Shown here: in pieces, positions 10,601-17,267 of the stretch
How the letters are laid out: the number at the start of each line of letters is the position of its first letter
Numbering within the stretch: position 1 is the stretch's first letter
Source: Mycolicibacterium phlei
Lineage (GTDB): Bacteria > Actinomycetota > Actinomycetes > Mycobacteriales > Mycobacteriaceae
Length of the DNA stretch: 64,000 bases
Direction: 5' to 3'
Assembly (NCBI RefSeq): GCF_001583415.1
Contig: NZ_CP014475.1
Coordinates: 1,240,001 to 1,304,000 of the forward strand
Notes under the pieces: model-generated
Told to the model about the DNA's origin: nothing
Database searches by the model: none
Seen by the model: only the letters and a program-made list of their open reading frames with translations
Program-made: the position numbers and the translations under genes

Positions 10601-12044
10601 ACGTGTAGCTGGCCGGGACCATGTAGTCCGGCAGCCGCTCGGCCAGGAACGCGGACAGCTCGCCGCGGTCCAGCGCGGTATCGCCGCGGATGTAGGCGGC
10701 CAGGAACCGTTCGCCGCCCGGTCGTTCGGGGGCGGTGACGACGGCCTGCCGCACACCGGGGTGGCGGTCGAGGGCCTGTTCGACCTCGCCGAGCTCCACC
10801 CGGTGCCCGCGGATCTTGACCTGCGCGTCCATCCGGCCGTGGTAGAGCAACAGCCCGTCGGCGGTGCGGCTGACGAGATCGCCGGTGCGGTAGAGCCGTT
10901 GCCCGGTGTGCGGGTCGTCGACGAACGCCGCGGCGGTCTGCTCGGGCAGGTTGCGGTAGCCGGCGCCGACGCAGACGCCCTGGATGCACAGCTCGCCCTT
11001 CTCACCGGGGGCCAGCTCGGCCAGGTCGGCGTCGCGCACAGTCAGCGTTACGTTCGGGATCGCGGTACCCAGCGGGCAGACCCCGCCGGCCCGCAGGTCG
11101 GCCGGGGTGACCTCGTGGGCGGCCACCATGTCGGCGCACTCGGTGGGGCCGTACCCGTTGACCACCCGCGGCGTGGAATCGGTGCTCAGCCAACGCCGCA
11201 ACGGTTCCAGACGCAGCGCCTCACCGAGGATCAGCACATGCTCGACACCCGCGAGCTGGTCGAAGTGCTCGCCCTCCAGCAGGCCGTACACCGCGGTGGG
11301 GGTGTGCTGGAAGCTCGTGATGCGGTGCTCGACGATCGCCTGCCGGATGCGCGCCGGGTCGTAGACCGGCGAGTCGTAGAGCACGACGGTGCCGCCGCAC
11401 AGCAGCGGGGAGAAGATGCCCTTGCTGGTGATGTCGAACCCGATCGAGGTCATCACCAGGAACCGGGTGTGCGGGCCGACCCCGAACCCGTCGATCATCC
11501 AGCGGTTCAGGTTCACCGCGCCGCGCTGGTAGTTCAGCGTGCCCTTGGGGCGGCCCGTCGAGCCGGAGGTGTAGATCGAGTACACCAGGTCGTCGCCGCG
11601 GCCCGGACCCACCGGCGGGGCGGCGTCATCACCGACGGTCCCGTCCTCGGCGGTGAGAACGACGGCCTGGCAGGGGAATTCACGGTCCCGCTGATCGGTG
11701 ACGACGGCGACCGGGCGGGCATCGTCGAGGATCCCGTCGATGCGCGACACCGGGTAGGCCGGATCCAGTGGGATGTAGTGACCGCGGACCTTGAGGACGG
11801 CCAACAGCGCGATCGGCAGCAGCGGGGTGCGCTCACACAGCACCGCGACACCGTCACCGGGCCGCACACCGGCCTCCAGCAGCCGGGCGGCGAGCCGGTT
11901 CGCGCACGCGTCGAGACGGGCGTAGGTGAGCGTGGTGTCCCGGTACACGATCGCCGTGCGGTCCGGCGTGTGGGCGACCTGCTCGGCGAACAGGTCCTGG
12001 ATCGTCTCGCCGCGGCCGTCGCGCGCCGCGATGAACCCGGTCAT
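4695..12044 (-). CDS. Hybrid NRPS-PKS megasynthase with built-in aminotransferase (A-PCP-KS-AT-ACP-AMT-C)
   Basis: 2449-residue assembly-line enzyme. Domains in order: adenylation (about 20-510; YTSGSTGRPKG near 160, GYGPTE, YRTGDL), peptidyl carrier (GGNSL near 548), ketosynthase (from about 605; TACSSS Cys near 768, EAHGTGT near 910, KSNIGH near 943), acyltransferase (FPGQGAQ near 1121, GHSVGEY Ser near 1203, HAFHS typical of malonyl-selective ATs), acyl carrier (GFDSL near 1505), class III PLP aminotransferase (about 1570-2010; Lys in YGKVFGAGMPVG near 1847) and condensation (about 2030-2449; HHAVCDG near 2158). Expected chemistry: activate an amino acid, extend it with malonate, transaminate the beta-keto group, then condense with an acceptor amine. 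There is no ketoreductase, epimerase, thioesterase or downstream module. The KS-AT-ACP-AMT-C order resembles mycosubtilin/iturin-type synthases. The ATG at 12044 overlaps the methyltransferase stop (ATGA); longer frames lose homology. Product unknown. Confidence 0.92.
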   Translation of the reverse strand: MTGFIAARDGRGETIQDLFAEQVAHTPDRTAIVYRDTTLTYARLDACANRLAARLLEAGVRPGDGVAVLCERTPLLPIALLAVLKVRGHYIPLDPAYPVSRIDGILDDARPVAVVTDQRDREFPCQAVVLTAEDGTVGDDAAPPVGPGRGDDLVYSIYTSGSTGRPKGTLNYQRGAVNLNRWMIDGFGVGPHTRFLVMTSIGFDITSKGIFSPLLCGGTVVLYDSPVYDPARIRQAIVEHRITSFQHTPTAVYGLLEGEHFDQLAGVEHVLILGEALRLEPLRRWLSTDSTPRVVNGYGPTECADMVAAHEVTPADLRAGGVCPLGTAIPNVTLTVRDADLAELAPGEKGELCIQGVCVGAGYRNLPEQTAAAFVDDPHTGQRLYRTGDLVSRTADGLLLYHGRMDAQVKIRGHRVELGEVEQALDRHPGVRQAVVTAPERPGGERFLAAYIRGDTALDRGELSAFLAERLPDYMVPASYTFLDEFPVNASFKVDRKALPAPVLERPELATPYRAPRDDLERRLAGIFCDILGFDGVGVDDPFFEVGGNSLLAARLMARVNEELGTDVPVARFFETATIAGLAAVLRGDATPPSSRRPQYRGDDIAIVGVAARVPGADDAATLWRNLLDGVDALRVLSAEELELAGVRDVGADYVPVSGWAEDTDAFDHEYFGYTPYEAERIDPQQRLLLELAATAFDDAGLPTAGTSLRVGIYAGLAANTYLTRNVLPYDGVRDLGLSHTLLGNDKDYAATRIAHKLGFTGPAMTVQTACSSSGTAIHLACQALREGDCDVALAGGASLPWQFRHGYPHVPDGALSADGRVRAFDADATGMVLTGGGACLVLRRLQDALADGHTVYAVIRATALTNDGAQRASFTAPSVAGQRDAIRAALDRAGVDARSIGMVEAHGTGTALGDPIEVTALTQAWREDTADTGFCAIGSVKSNIGHLDAAAASVGAIKLALALRDGQIPATLHVDKPNPACEFETSPFFVNTRRRDWSADGPRRGALSSFGFGGTNFHAILEQATRVTGTPARRDWQVLRVSAKTGAALSRQIANLREALESTDAELADISYTLDVGRNHHPHRAAVVARSVAEARDRLATAPTGLCRPDPRLVFTFPGQGAQHPGMGRRLYETESVFRAAVNECAEILAPVLDTDLRSVMFDGDGDALRNTQLAQPAIFTISYATARLWQSWGLTPDAMVGHSVGEYVAATLAGVFELEHALLILAERARLMQSMPPGGMLAVRLSEDDVAGYLADGVAVAAVNAPTLTVLSGPHPALSAVRERLAADGVACTPLHTSHAFHSPMMDPIVEPFAQVVARYPRSAPRVPFYSSLTGLPITEAQATDPHYWAQQVRGAVRFAPAITHAVDVDCVVLECGPGQNLTTSTRQTVPAAVAVASLPHAGSTDADDAEHLGGALAQLYTAGVRVDAQRFHAGETRRRVSLPPYPFERTRHWIGAAEPVAPEPEPVAQTSAPAPVCDLIAEVAGVELSPADEHRTFLELGFDSLLLTQLTTQLNQRMRLSLRFRQLIEEFPTPAALAQHLDSAATTGKVFGAGTKITTDSGPRLTPQQREALDGLIARYTARTANSRAYAEEHRPHLADPRAVSGFHPLWKDLVYPIVAKTSKGPRFTDIDGNTYVDLMNGFGSVFFGHRPDFVVEAVHNQIESDIMIGPQNALAGECARMFAEMTGHERAAFCNTGSEAVLAAIRLARTVTGRNLIVQHEGDYHGIVDEVLVRGTPSGRSIPAAAGVPPEAVANTIVLEYGSERSLQVLRERAHELAAVVIEPVQSRKPDLQPADYVREVRRICDESGTALIMDEVVCGFRVHWAGAQGVWGVKADIACYGKVFGAGMPVGAVAGSRRFMDALDGGQWRFGDDSMPEVGVTYFAGTFVRHPMTMAVVHAALTHMRANPHLQEQVNERARSLVDRLNAMFAAEGFPMHIGRFGSLLKPEWTRDVEFGELFYYFLREAGVYAWDGRPNYLTTEHGEAEIAEIVDGFAYAIGQMKRGGFLDDIRPDASLVTLAADEESITVPSTESQREVWLAARFVAGNSLAYNEGVLLRLDGALDEDALRAALQTLLDRHESLRAHFSRDGRSLIIKRRLPLELPRLELSEAQFEQLCAEEMGRAFDLRRGPLVRFTLVRLDERRHRLVFIAHHAVCDGWSAAVLLSELGALYSAAVEGRQAGLPEAPRYADYVAVERHFLESSAGRGHREFWLKQLHDAPAPPQLPPDRTPGAELDLSAARVDVPVDPELVAGLRRLGGAHGASLVATMLTGFAQVFRRCTDQDDLVIGLAAAGQSFHGQGQLVGHCVNLLPLRLRLQSAETFAEALATTRDTLLDAYDHQGVSFGTLLPDLALARSDDRPPLVSVVFNIDVRDDDISHTGLAVGYETMVRQAETFELFINVVDTGSSMVWEASYRTALYSEQQIREHLAMYEQVLREAVAEAV

Positions 12045-12925
12045 GGCAGCCGCGCGCACACCGACAGGAACCGCATGCCCGCCGTCTCGGTCTCGGTGAC
12101 CTCGACGACCTCCCACCCGGCCCGCCGCAGCAGGTGCGGATGGTTGTGGCTGAAGCTGAACTCCGGTCCCGACGGCCGCGATTCGGTCTCGGTGGCCAGG
12201 TCGTAATCGCGGTACACCGGCTCGGTCAGCACCCACCACGCCGGCCCGCCCAGGCTCGCGGTGCGCCGGTACAGCTTCTCGACGGTGGCCTGCGGGAAGT
12301 ACTCCAGCACCCCGGCGTTGGAGAAGTACGCCCAGCCCGGTTCGGCGTAGTGGGTGATCCACTGTGCGGCGTCGGCGTGCACGAACTCCAGCCGCGGGTC
12401 GTCATGCCACCGCTGTGCGTTGAGTTTCGTTGCGGTGCGGTTGATGTCGACGCCGATGAAGCGGGGGATCTGCGTCAGCGTCCGACTGGCGTGCTCAAGC
12501 GCCAGGCCGTTGCCGCTGCCGATCTCGCACAGCGCCCGGCAGTGCTGCGCGTCGAGCTGGCGGCGCAGCGTCTCCAGCGCCCGGGCGTGGCTGCCGAGGA
12601 ACCACTCCTCGAAACGCCGGGCGATCTCGGGTGCGGTGTTGAACGCCGCACCGCCGCGGCCCTCCCAGAACCGCTGGTGCAGGGCGCTCAGCGCCGGCCA
12701 GTCCGCGGTCCGTGCGGCCCGGCTCATCCAGCCGGTGACGACCAGCCGGTCGATGGTGGAGAAGTCCATCGGGTCGCCGTCGGCCAGCAGCTGCTCGGCG
12801 CGCCGGGGCAGCAGCGCCAGGGCGATGCGGCCCAGGCCGACCTTGAGCGCGCGCCGCCACGGGTTGTCGGGAAGCAGCAGTGGATAACGGATCTCGGGTT
12901 CAGCGATGCAGAGGTCGGTCATCAT
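12041..12925 (-). CDS. Class I SAM-dependent methyltransferase
   Basis: 294 residues. Motif I is CEIGSGNGLAL near residue 133, followed by GVDINRTATKLNAQ (motif II-type acidic residue) and a HADAAQW segment, as in Rossmann-fold methyltransferases. About 110 residues precede this domain and may form a lid or a partner-binding region. It overlaps the oxygenase gene upstream and the megasynthase downstream by 4 bases each (ATGA), so it is firmly in the same operon and probably methylates the megasynthase product or a carrier-bound intermediate. Substrate and methylated atom are unknown. Confidence 0.82.
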   Translation of the reverse strand: MMTDLCIAEPEIRYPLLLPDNPWRRALKVGLGRIALALLPRRAEQLLADGDPMDFSTIDRLVVTGWMSRAARTADWPALSALHQRFWEGRGGAAFNTAPEIARRFEEWFLGSHARALETLRRQLDAQHCRALCEIGSGNGLALEHASRTLTQIPRFIGVDINRTATKLNAQRWHDDPRLEFVHADAAQWITHYAEPGWAYFSNAGVLEYFPQATVEKLYRRTASLGGPAWWVLTEPVYRDYDLATETESRPSGPEFSFSHNHPHLLRRAGWEVVEVTETETAGMRFLSVCARLP

Positions 12926-13716
12926 TCACCTGCCGTCGCGGTGAGTTGGGGAACAGGGGATTCGGGACGGTGCGCCTCGAACGGATGGCGCAGCCACTGC
13001 GCGGCCCGCAGCAGCGGGTGGCGGCCGTGCACCGCGCCGAACATGACCACCAGCGTGGCCCGCAGCGCCTCCCTCTCGCAGGGGAACGTCGCGTGGAACG
13101 TGCGGTACCCGCTGAACAGGTACGCGTTGCCCGGCTGCAGCGGGATCACCGCGGTGTCCCGGTCGAAGTCCAGGCGCTTCTGAAAACGCCTGCGGTAGAA
13201 GTCGTTCTGCGCGATAGCCTTCTCGACGATGTTCGTCACCACCCACCGGCGGAACCGGCGCCGGTTCGGGCACAGGATGAGCTCCCCGGAGAACCGGGGC
13301 CGGCCGCGGGGGATAATGATGGGCACGACCATGGTGACCACGCTGCGGTCGTAGTGGAACCACAACGGGTCGGCCTCGGTGCCGTCGCCGACGATGACGC
13401 GGATGATGGGCTCGATGTAGTCGGGCTGGCCGGCCACCCGCGGGTAGCCGTGCTCCGCGACCGCCCGCATCAACGACCGCACCCGCGGGTCGTCGATGAA
13501 CTGACGGACGAACGCGTGCTCGGTGGCGGGCGCGCCCTGGATCTCGAGCTCGTCGCCGGGGGCCATCGGCAGGTAGGTGGCGACACCGTCACGTGCGGCG
13601 GCCAGCCACTCCTCGGAGATCACGCCGGGCAGACACGCCGCACCAACGGTTTTCAGCTGTTCGGCGATCCCCTCGGCGGTGCGGTCGAGTCCGTCAAAAC
13701 TCATGGTGCCGGCCAC
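12922..13716 (-). CDS. Probable Fe(II)/2-oxoglutarate-type dioxygenase (PhyH-like)
   Basis: 264 residues with the pattern of the phytanoyl-CoA dioxygenase-like double-stranded beta-helix: His121-x-Asp123 (WFHYDRS), distal His208 (RTFHATFP) and Arg219 eleven residues later, fitting a metal triad plus the 2-oxoglutarate-binding Arg. Conserved gene order with the methyltransferase and megasynthase (4-base overlap downstream) points to hydroxylation of an assembly-line intermediate or product. The GTG at 13716 is used here, 3 bases after the upstream stop; an ATG at 13704 is an equally possible start. Family assignment is by motif only. Confidence 0.72.
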   Translation of the reverse strand: MAGTMSFDGLDRTAEGIAEQLKTVGAACLPGVISEEWLAAARDGVATYLPMAPGDELEIQGAPATEHAFVRQFIDDPRVRSLMRAVAEHGYPRVAGQPDYIEPIIRVIVGDGTEADPLWFHYDRSVVTMVVPIIIPRGRPRFSGELILCPNRRRFRRWVVTNIVEKAIAQNDFYRRRFQKRLDFDRDTAVIPLQPGNAYLFSGYRTFHATFPCEREALRATLVVMFGAVHGRHPLLRAAQWLRHPFEAHRPESPVPQLTATAGE

Positions 13717-13719
13717 CCG

Positions 13720-14118
13720 TCACAGCGGCAGGGTGGGCAGGCCGAAGACACGGGAGCGGGCCAGCTCGGCGGCGATGCTGACGGCCCGCCACACGCCCCG
13801 CGGGTCGTCCCACGGTCCGCTGTTGTCGTAGCGCATGGCGCGCCGGATGATGTTGCGCGACCGGCGCTTCAGCCGGCTGCGCGGATGGCCCATGCCGGTC
13901 AGATCCTGAACGATCACCGTGGCGACGACGCGGGCATCGTCCCAGGTCATGCCGTTGAACGCGCCCTCGTTGCCGAGCTCGTCGGCGAACTGGTCGACGA
14001 TCCAGCGATACCAGGAGTCCTTGTCGACCAGGCCGCGCATGTATTCGGTTGTCCTGGCGGTGATGTCGTCAGGGAGCGTGGTCGTCGCTGCCTGGCGGGG
14101 GCAGACTGTCGCAGCCAT
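13720..14118 (-). CDS. Small protein of unknown function, first gene of the megasynthase operon
   Basis: 132 residues from the ATG at 14118, which has a strong GGAGGG ribosome site 7-8 bases upstream; the frame stays open to 14256 but that extension has no such site. No family recognised. The sequence is helical with several Trp (WYRWIVDQFADELG, MTWDDARVV) and a basic patch RSRLKRRSRNIIRRAMRY (about 87-104). Only 3 bases separate it from the oxygenase gene, so it is co-translated with the biosynthetic genes. It may be a partner or substrate-binding protein; no MbtH signature is seen. Confidence 0.6.
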   Translation of the reverse strand: MAATVCPRQAATTTLPDDITARTTEYMRGLVDKDSWYRWIVDQFADELGNEGAFNGMTWDDARVVATVIVQDLTGMGHPRSRLKRRSRNIIRRAMRYDNSGPWDDPRGVWRAVSIAAELARSRVFGLPTLPL

Positions 14119-14859
14119 TTTCAACCCTCCAGAGGAGTCATTGTTATGCGACGCCGACGGGCATCGCCAGAGGAATGTGGGGACCCACGCCGATGTGGGT
14201 GATTCGCATTGGGATTTGCTGTGGATCACGGTCGCAAACATCGACCGGCTATGCAAGGGCTACCTAACCGCGTTGTCTGGTGCGACACCAAAGTCTGTTT
14301 TGTCGCACACCAATCGACGCGAAATTGGTGCACTTGTATTGGAACTCGTTCTACTTTTCTGTGGTTTGGGTCACGTTTTATGAGGTAAACGGGTTTAAGT
14401 CACGTGCCTGACTGTCCAAAGAGTCGTGCGGCCTTATCGGTGCCGTTGTCGGCCAGATTTCGAAAACGCGCGGTCTTCTATTCCTTCCGGAATGGCGAAT
14501 ATCGCTGCAAGTAGCATTGCAGGTAACAGGCAAGTAGTTTGCTAGCGACGGTAACTAGTACCGGCGGTCCCGTTTTCCCTGGTCAGCGGGGTGAACCCGG
14601 TCGTCGTCGGGTGGCCGGACGTCGCGCCGGACTGGTCCGCTGATTTGCTCACGGCCCGTGCGGGATTGGCGACGGTAAACCGACCCGCACCCCCAGGGCC
14701 CGGTTGCGGGGGCCCAGCGGCCAAGGTCGTGGCCAGCTACCGTGCCCAACGGGATGTGCGAAGACTCGCGAATCACCAGCATCAGCTAACACATTGGCTT
14801 TGCTCTGCGCCGGGATCGCGGTTAGACTCCGGCCGACAGACGAGGGCTTAGGAGTTCCT
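14119..14859. other. 741-base divergent intergenic region with inverted repeats
   Basis: No supportable gene. The region is visibly richer in A+T than its surroundings around 14260-14560. It holds GTGCGACA (14280-14287) paired with TGTCGCAC (14301-14308), and CACCAAT (14308-14314) paired with ATTGGTG (14324-14330), sharing one base, so two hairpins would compete. TTTGCTG at 14215 and TTTGCTA at 14538 match the motif I recall for EspR. It must carry the promoters of both the megasynthase operon and the wzz-like gene. Confidence 0.6.
14800..14828 (+). promoter_or_regulatory. Candidate sigma-A promoter of the wzz-like gene
   Basis: TTGCTC at 14800-14805, 17 bp, then TAGACT at 14823-14828, ending 31 bases before the ATG. 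Spacing and the TAnnnT box fit a mycobacterial housekeeping promoter. Pattern match only. Confidence 0.45.
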
Positions 14860-16122
14860 ATGCAGCGCACATCCGTCCGCGGTTTCCTCGCGAGGTTCGC
14901 CGCACCTCTGTGGCCGATGACACTGTCCGCCGCTGCGGCGGGCGCGGTGATCGGCGCGGCGGCGCTGCCCACCTCGGGCGTCACCGCGGCAGCCACCATC
15001 CAGGTCGATCCACCGATCGACGCCAACCAGCTGATCACCGGGACCCAGCCGTTCCCGGACTCGCAGCCGGACTACCTCGCCGGCGAGATGGTCTACCTGC
15101 GCTCGGCGGGCTTCGCCGACGCCGTCGCCGAGCGGCTCAACGAGGTCACCCCGCCGACGCTGTCGGCGGCGCTCAACGGCGACTCCAACCTGGTGACGAT
15201 CTCGGCCACCGCCGACACCGGCGACGAGGCCGTCCGCGACGCCGACGCCGCCGTCCAGACCTACATCGAGCACCTGAAGGAACAGGCCTGGGCGCGCTAC
15301 CAGCCGGCCCTGGACGCGGTCAACGCGACCATCCCGCGCCTGGAACAAGCGGCCCGCGCGGCCGCCGCGGAGGCGATGGTTCCCTACGAGCCCACCGACG
15401 AGCTCGTCCAGCTGTACTTCCAGCGGACCTCGCTGAAGGTGCAGCTGCAGCGCGACCCGGCGGTGTGGGTGGTGGAGCCGGCGGGCGTCGTCGAGGAGGG
15501 CGGCGCGCTGCCGCTGGGGCTGCTCGGCGCCGTCGGCGGTGCGCTGGCCGGCGCCCTGCTCGGGCTGGGCGGTGCGCTGCTGTGGCGGCACCGCACCGGC
15601 GTGCTGACCTCCCCGGAGCAGGTGGACGCCGGGATCGCCCCGCTGCTGCCGGTGCTGCGGGTCAACGGCCACCGCATCGATGAGGCGGCCGCGCGCGCCC
15701 TGTACGCCCAGCTGCCCGTCGGGCACCGCGACCGGATCCTCGTCGTCGGCGCGACGACCGGGTCCGGCACCACCGCCGTCGCCGAGCACCTCGCCCACGC
15801 GGGGGAGGAGCACGGCCCGGTCCAGCTGGTCGACCTGCGCGCCGACGGCCTGCCGCGGGACCGCGAGGGCATCACCGTCGTCGAGGGCGGCGCGCTGCAC
15901 GACTCGCCTGCGCTGCCCGACGCCGCGGCGCGCGCCGGCCAGATCGTCGTCGCCGCGCGACTGGGCCACGACACCGTCGCCGAGCTGGCCGCGGTGATCC
16001 GCGCGATGGCGCAGTACGACGCGCCGGTCGCGATCGTCTGCACCCGCGCCGGCGTCTTCGCGTCGCTGCCCGGCCCGCACGACGTCCCCGCCGCGCACCG
16101 GCGCGAGACCATCAACAACTGA
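14860..16122 (+). CDS. Wzz/chain-length-type polysaccharide co-polymerase with degenerate P-loop domain
   Basis: 420 residues; ATG at 14860 with AGGAG six bases upstream. Layout: short cytoplasmic N-terminus, membrane segment about 18-38, external alpha/beta region with coiled-coil-prone helices (about 40-210), second membrane segment about 216-242, then a cytoplasmic domain of about 175 residues. This is the layout of Wzz-type polysaccharide co-polymerases fused to a bacterial tyrosine kinase-like domain. The expected Walker A is replaced by GATTGSGTT (about 297-305), which lacks the GKS/T lysine, and no tyrosine cluster follows, so kinase activity is doubtful. Likely role: control of polymer length or export with the polymerase at 17268. 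Confidence 0.75.
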   Translation: MQRTSVRGFLARFAAPLWPMTLSAAAAGAVIGAAALPTSGVTAAATIQVDPPIDANQLITGTQPFPDSQPDYLAGEMVYLRSAGFADAVAERLNEVTPPTLSAALNGDSNLVTISATADTGDEAVRDADAAVQTYIEHLKEQAWARYQPALDAVNATIPRLEQAARAAAAEAMVPYEPTDELVQLYFQRTSLKVQLQRDPAVWVVEPAGVVEEGGALPLGLLGAVGGALAGALLGLGGALLWRHRTGVLTSPEQVDAGIAPLLPVLRVNGHRIDEAAARALYAQLPVGHRDRILVVGATTGSGTTAVAEHLAHAGEEHGPVQLVDLRADGLPRDREGITVVEGGALHDSPALPDAAARAGQIVVAARLGHDTVAELAAVIRAMAQYDAPVAIVCTRAGVFASLPGPHDVPAAHRRETINN

Positions 16123-16123
16123 C

Positions 16124-17263
16124 CTACTGCGGGTCGATCTCCAGCGGCCGGCCGTCGCGCGTCCACTCCTGCAGGGAGAACGCGGCGGCCGGCACGTTCG
16201 TGTAGAACGGCGCGAGCTCGTCGCCGGTCAGGCGGATGCCGCGCAGCGTGATCCCGCCGAGCGCCTTGGTTCCGGCGCCGGTCTCGTCGACGATGGCCAC
16301 GTCGCGCTTCGCCGACGCGCTGGTGGCCGCGATCTCCACGTCGGCGATGGTCACGCCGCGCACCGAGCGGCCCCGCTTATTGCCGGCGTAGACCAGCGCC
16401 GCGCCCTGCTCGATGTCGGTGTCGTGGTTGGCGCCGGTGATCGTGCCGTCCGACATCACCACGTCGCGCACCGAGCGGGTGAAGAACGGCGCCCCCTCGG
16501 TGGCCACATAGAGGCCCGCCGAGCTGGTGTCGCGGACGGTGAAGCGGGACACCCGCACCTTCTCCCCGCCGACCACCGTGATCCCGCGGCCCCAGGTGGT
16601 GCCGTCGACCTCGACGTCGCGCACGACGATGTCGTGGCAGGGCGCCGCGTCGGCGTCGTAGGAGACGACCGCGACACCGTCGTCGCCGGTCCGCGACGTC
16701 CGCACCGACTCGACGTGGCCGTAGGCGCTGCCGCCGGTCATGTGCACGCCGTCGGCGCGGCTGCCGCGGACCTCGACGTCGCGCAGCGAGAAGTTCGTCG
16801 CGCCGGTCAGGTAGACGCCCGCGCCGGCCGAACCGTCCACCCGGACGCCGGTCAGCGTGGCGTTGTCGCCGCTGACCACCAGCTTGTGCTGGTCCTCGCC
16901 GTAGCGGCGGATGCCCTCGGGCGGCGCGGCCAGGGTGAGGTCGGTGACCGTCACACCGTCGGCCTCGATGCGCACCGCCGACGTCTCGTCGCGGGTGGCC
17001 CGCAGCGTCGCGCCGTTGCCGTCGATCGTGACATCGGGGACCGTCACCCGCAGCACCCCGCTGTGCGGGTAGGTGACGCCCGCGTCCAGCTCCAGCGTGT
17101 CGCCCGGGCGCAGCGCGTCCAGCCGTGCCTGCAGTTCGGCGGTGCGGTCGGTCATGTCCTCGACAGGGACGGCCGGCGGCGGTGCGGCGGCGCAGCCGGC
17201 GGTCAGCACGGCAGCGGCCAGCGTGCCCAGGGCCGAAGCGAGGGGCAGGGTCCGTTGTGCCAC
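16124..17263 (-). CDS. Lipoprotein with right-handed parallel beta-helix
   Basis: 379 residues with an N-terminal signal ending in the lipobox LTAGC (Cys near 24), so it should be lipid-anchored outside the membrane. The rest consists of repeating short strands (VTIDGNGATL, DVEVRGSRADGVHMTGG, DVEVDGTTWGRGITVVGG and similar), the signature of pectate-lyase-like beta-helix proteins. In exopolysaccharide loci such proteins are lyases, epimerases or polymer-binding factors; catalytic residues cannot be assigned by eye. The GTG start lies 4 bases after the polymerase stop, so it is co-transcribed. It is convergent with the wzz-like gene, whose stop is one base away. Confidence 0.78.
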   Translation of the reverse strand: MAQRTLPLASALGTLAAAVLTAGCAAAPPPAVPVEDMTDRTAELQARLDALRPGDTLELDAGVTYPHSGVLRVTVPDVTIDGNGATLRATRDETSAVRIEADGVTVTDLTLAAPPEGIRRYGEDQHKLVVSGDNATLTGVRVDGSAGAGVYLTGATNFSLRDVEVRGSRADGVHMTGGSAYGHVESVRTSRTGDDGVAVVSYDADAAPCHDIVVRDVEVDGTTWGRGITVVGGEKVRVSRFTVRDTSSAGLYVATEGAPFFTRSVRDVVMSDGTITGANHDTDIEQGAALVYAGNKRGRSVRGVTIADVEIAATSASAKRDVAIVDETGAGTKALGGITLRGIRLTGDELAPFYTNVPAAAFSLQEWTRDGRPLEIDPQ

Positions 17264-17267
17264 GCGG

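Noticed and set aside
12045..12362. N-terminal extension of the megasynthase to 12362
   Set aside because: The extra 106 residues are low-complexity Arg/Gly-rich shadow of the methyltransferase gene. The ATG at 12044 overlaps the methyltransferase stop and starts the recognisable adenylation domain.
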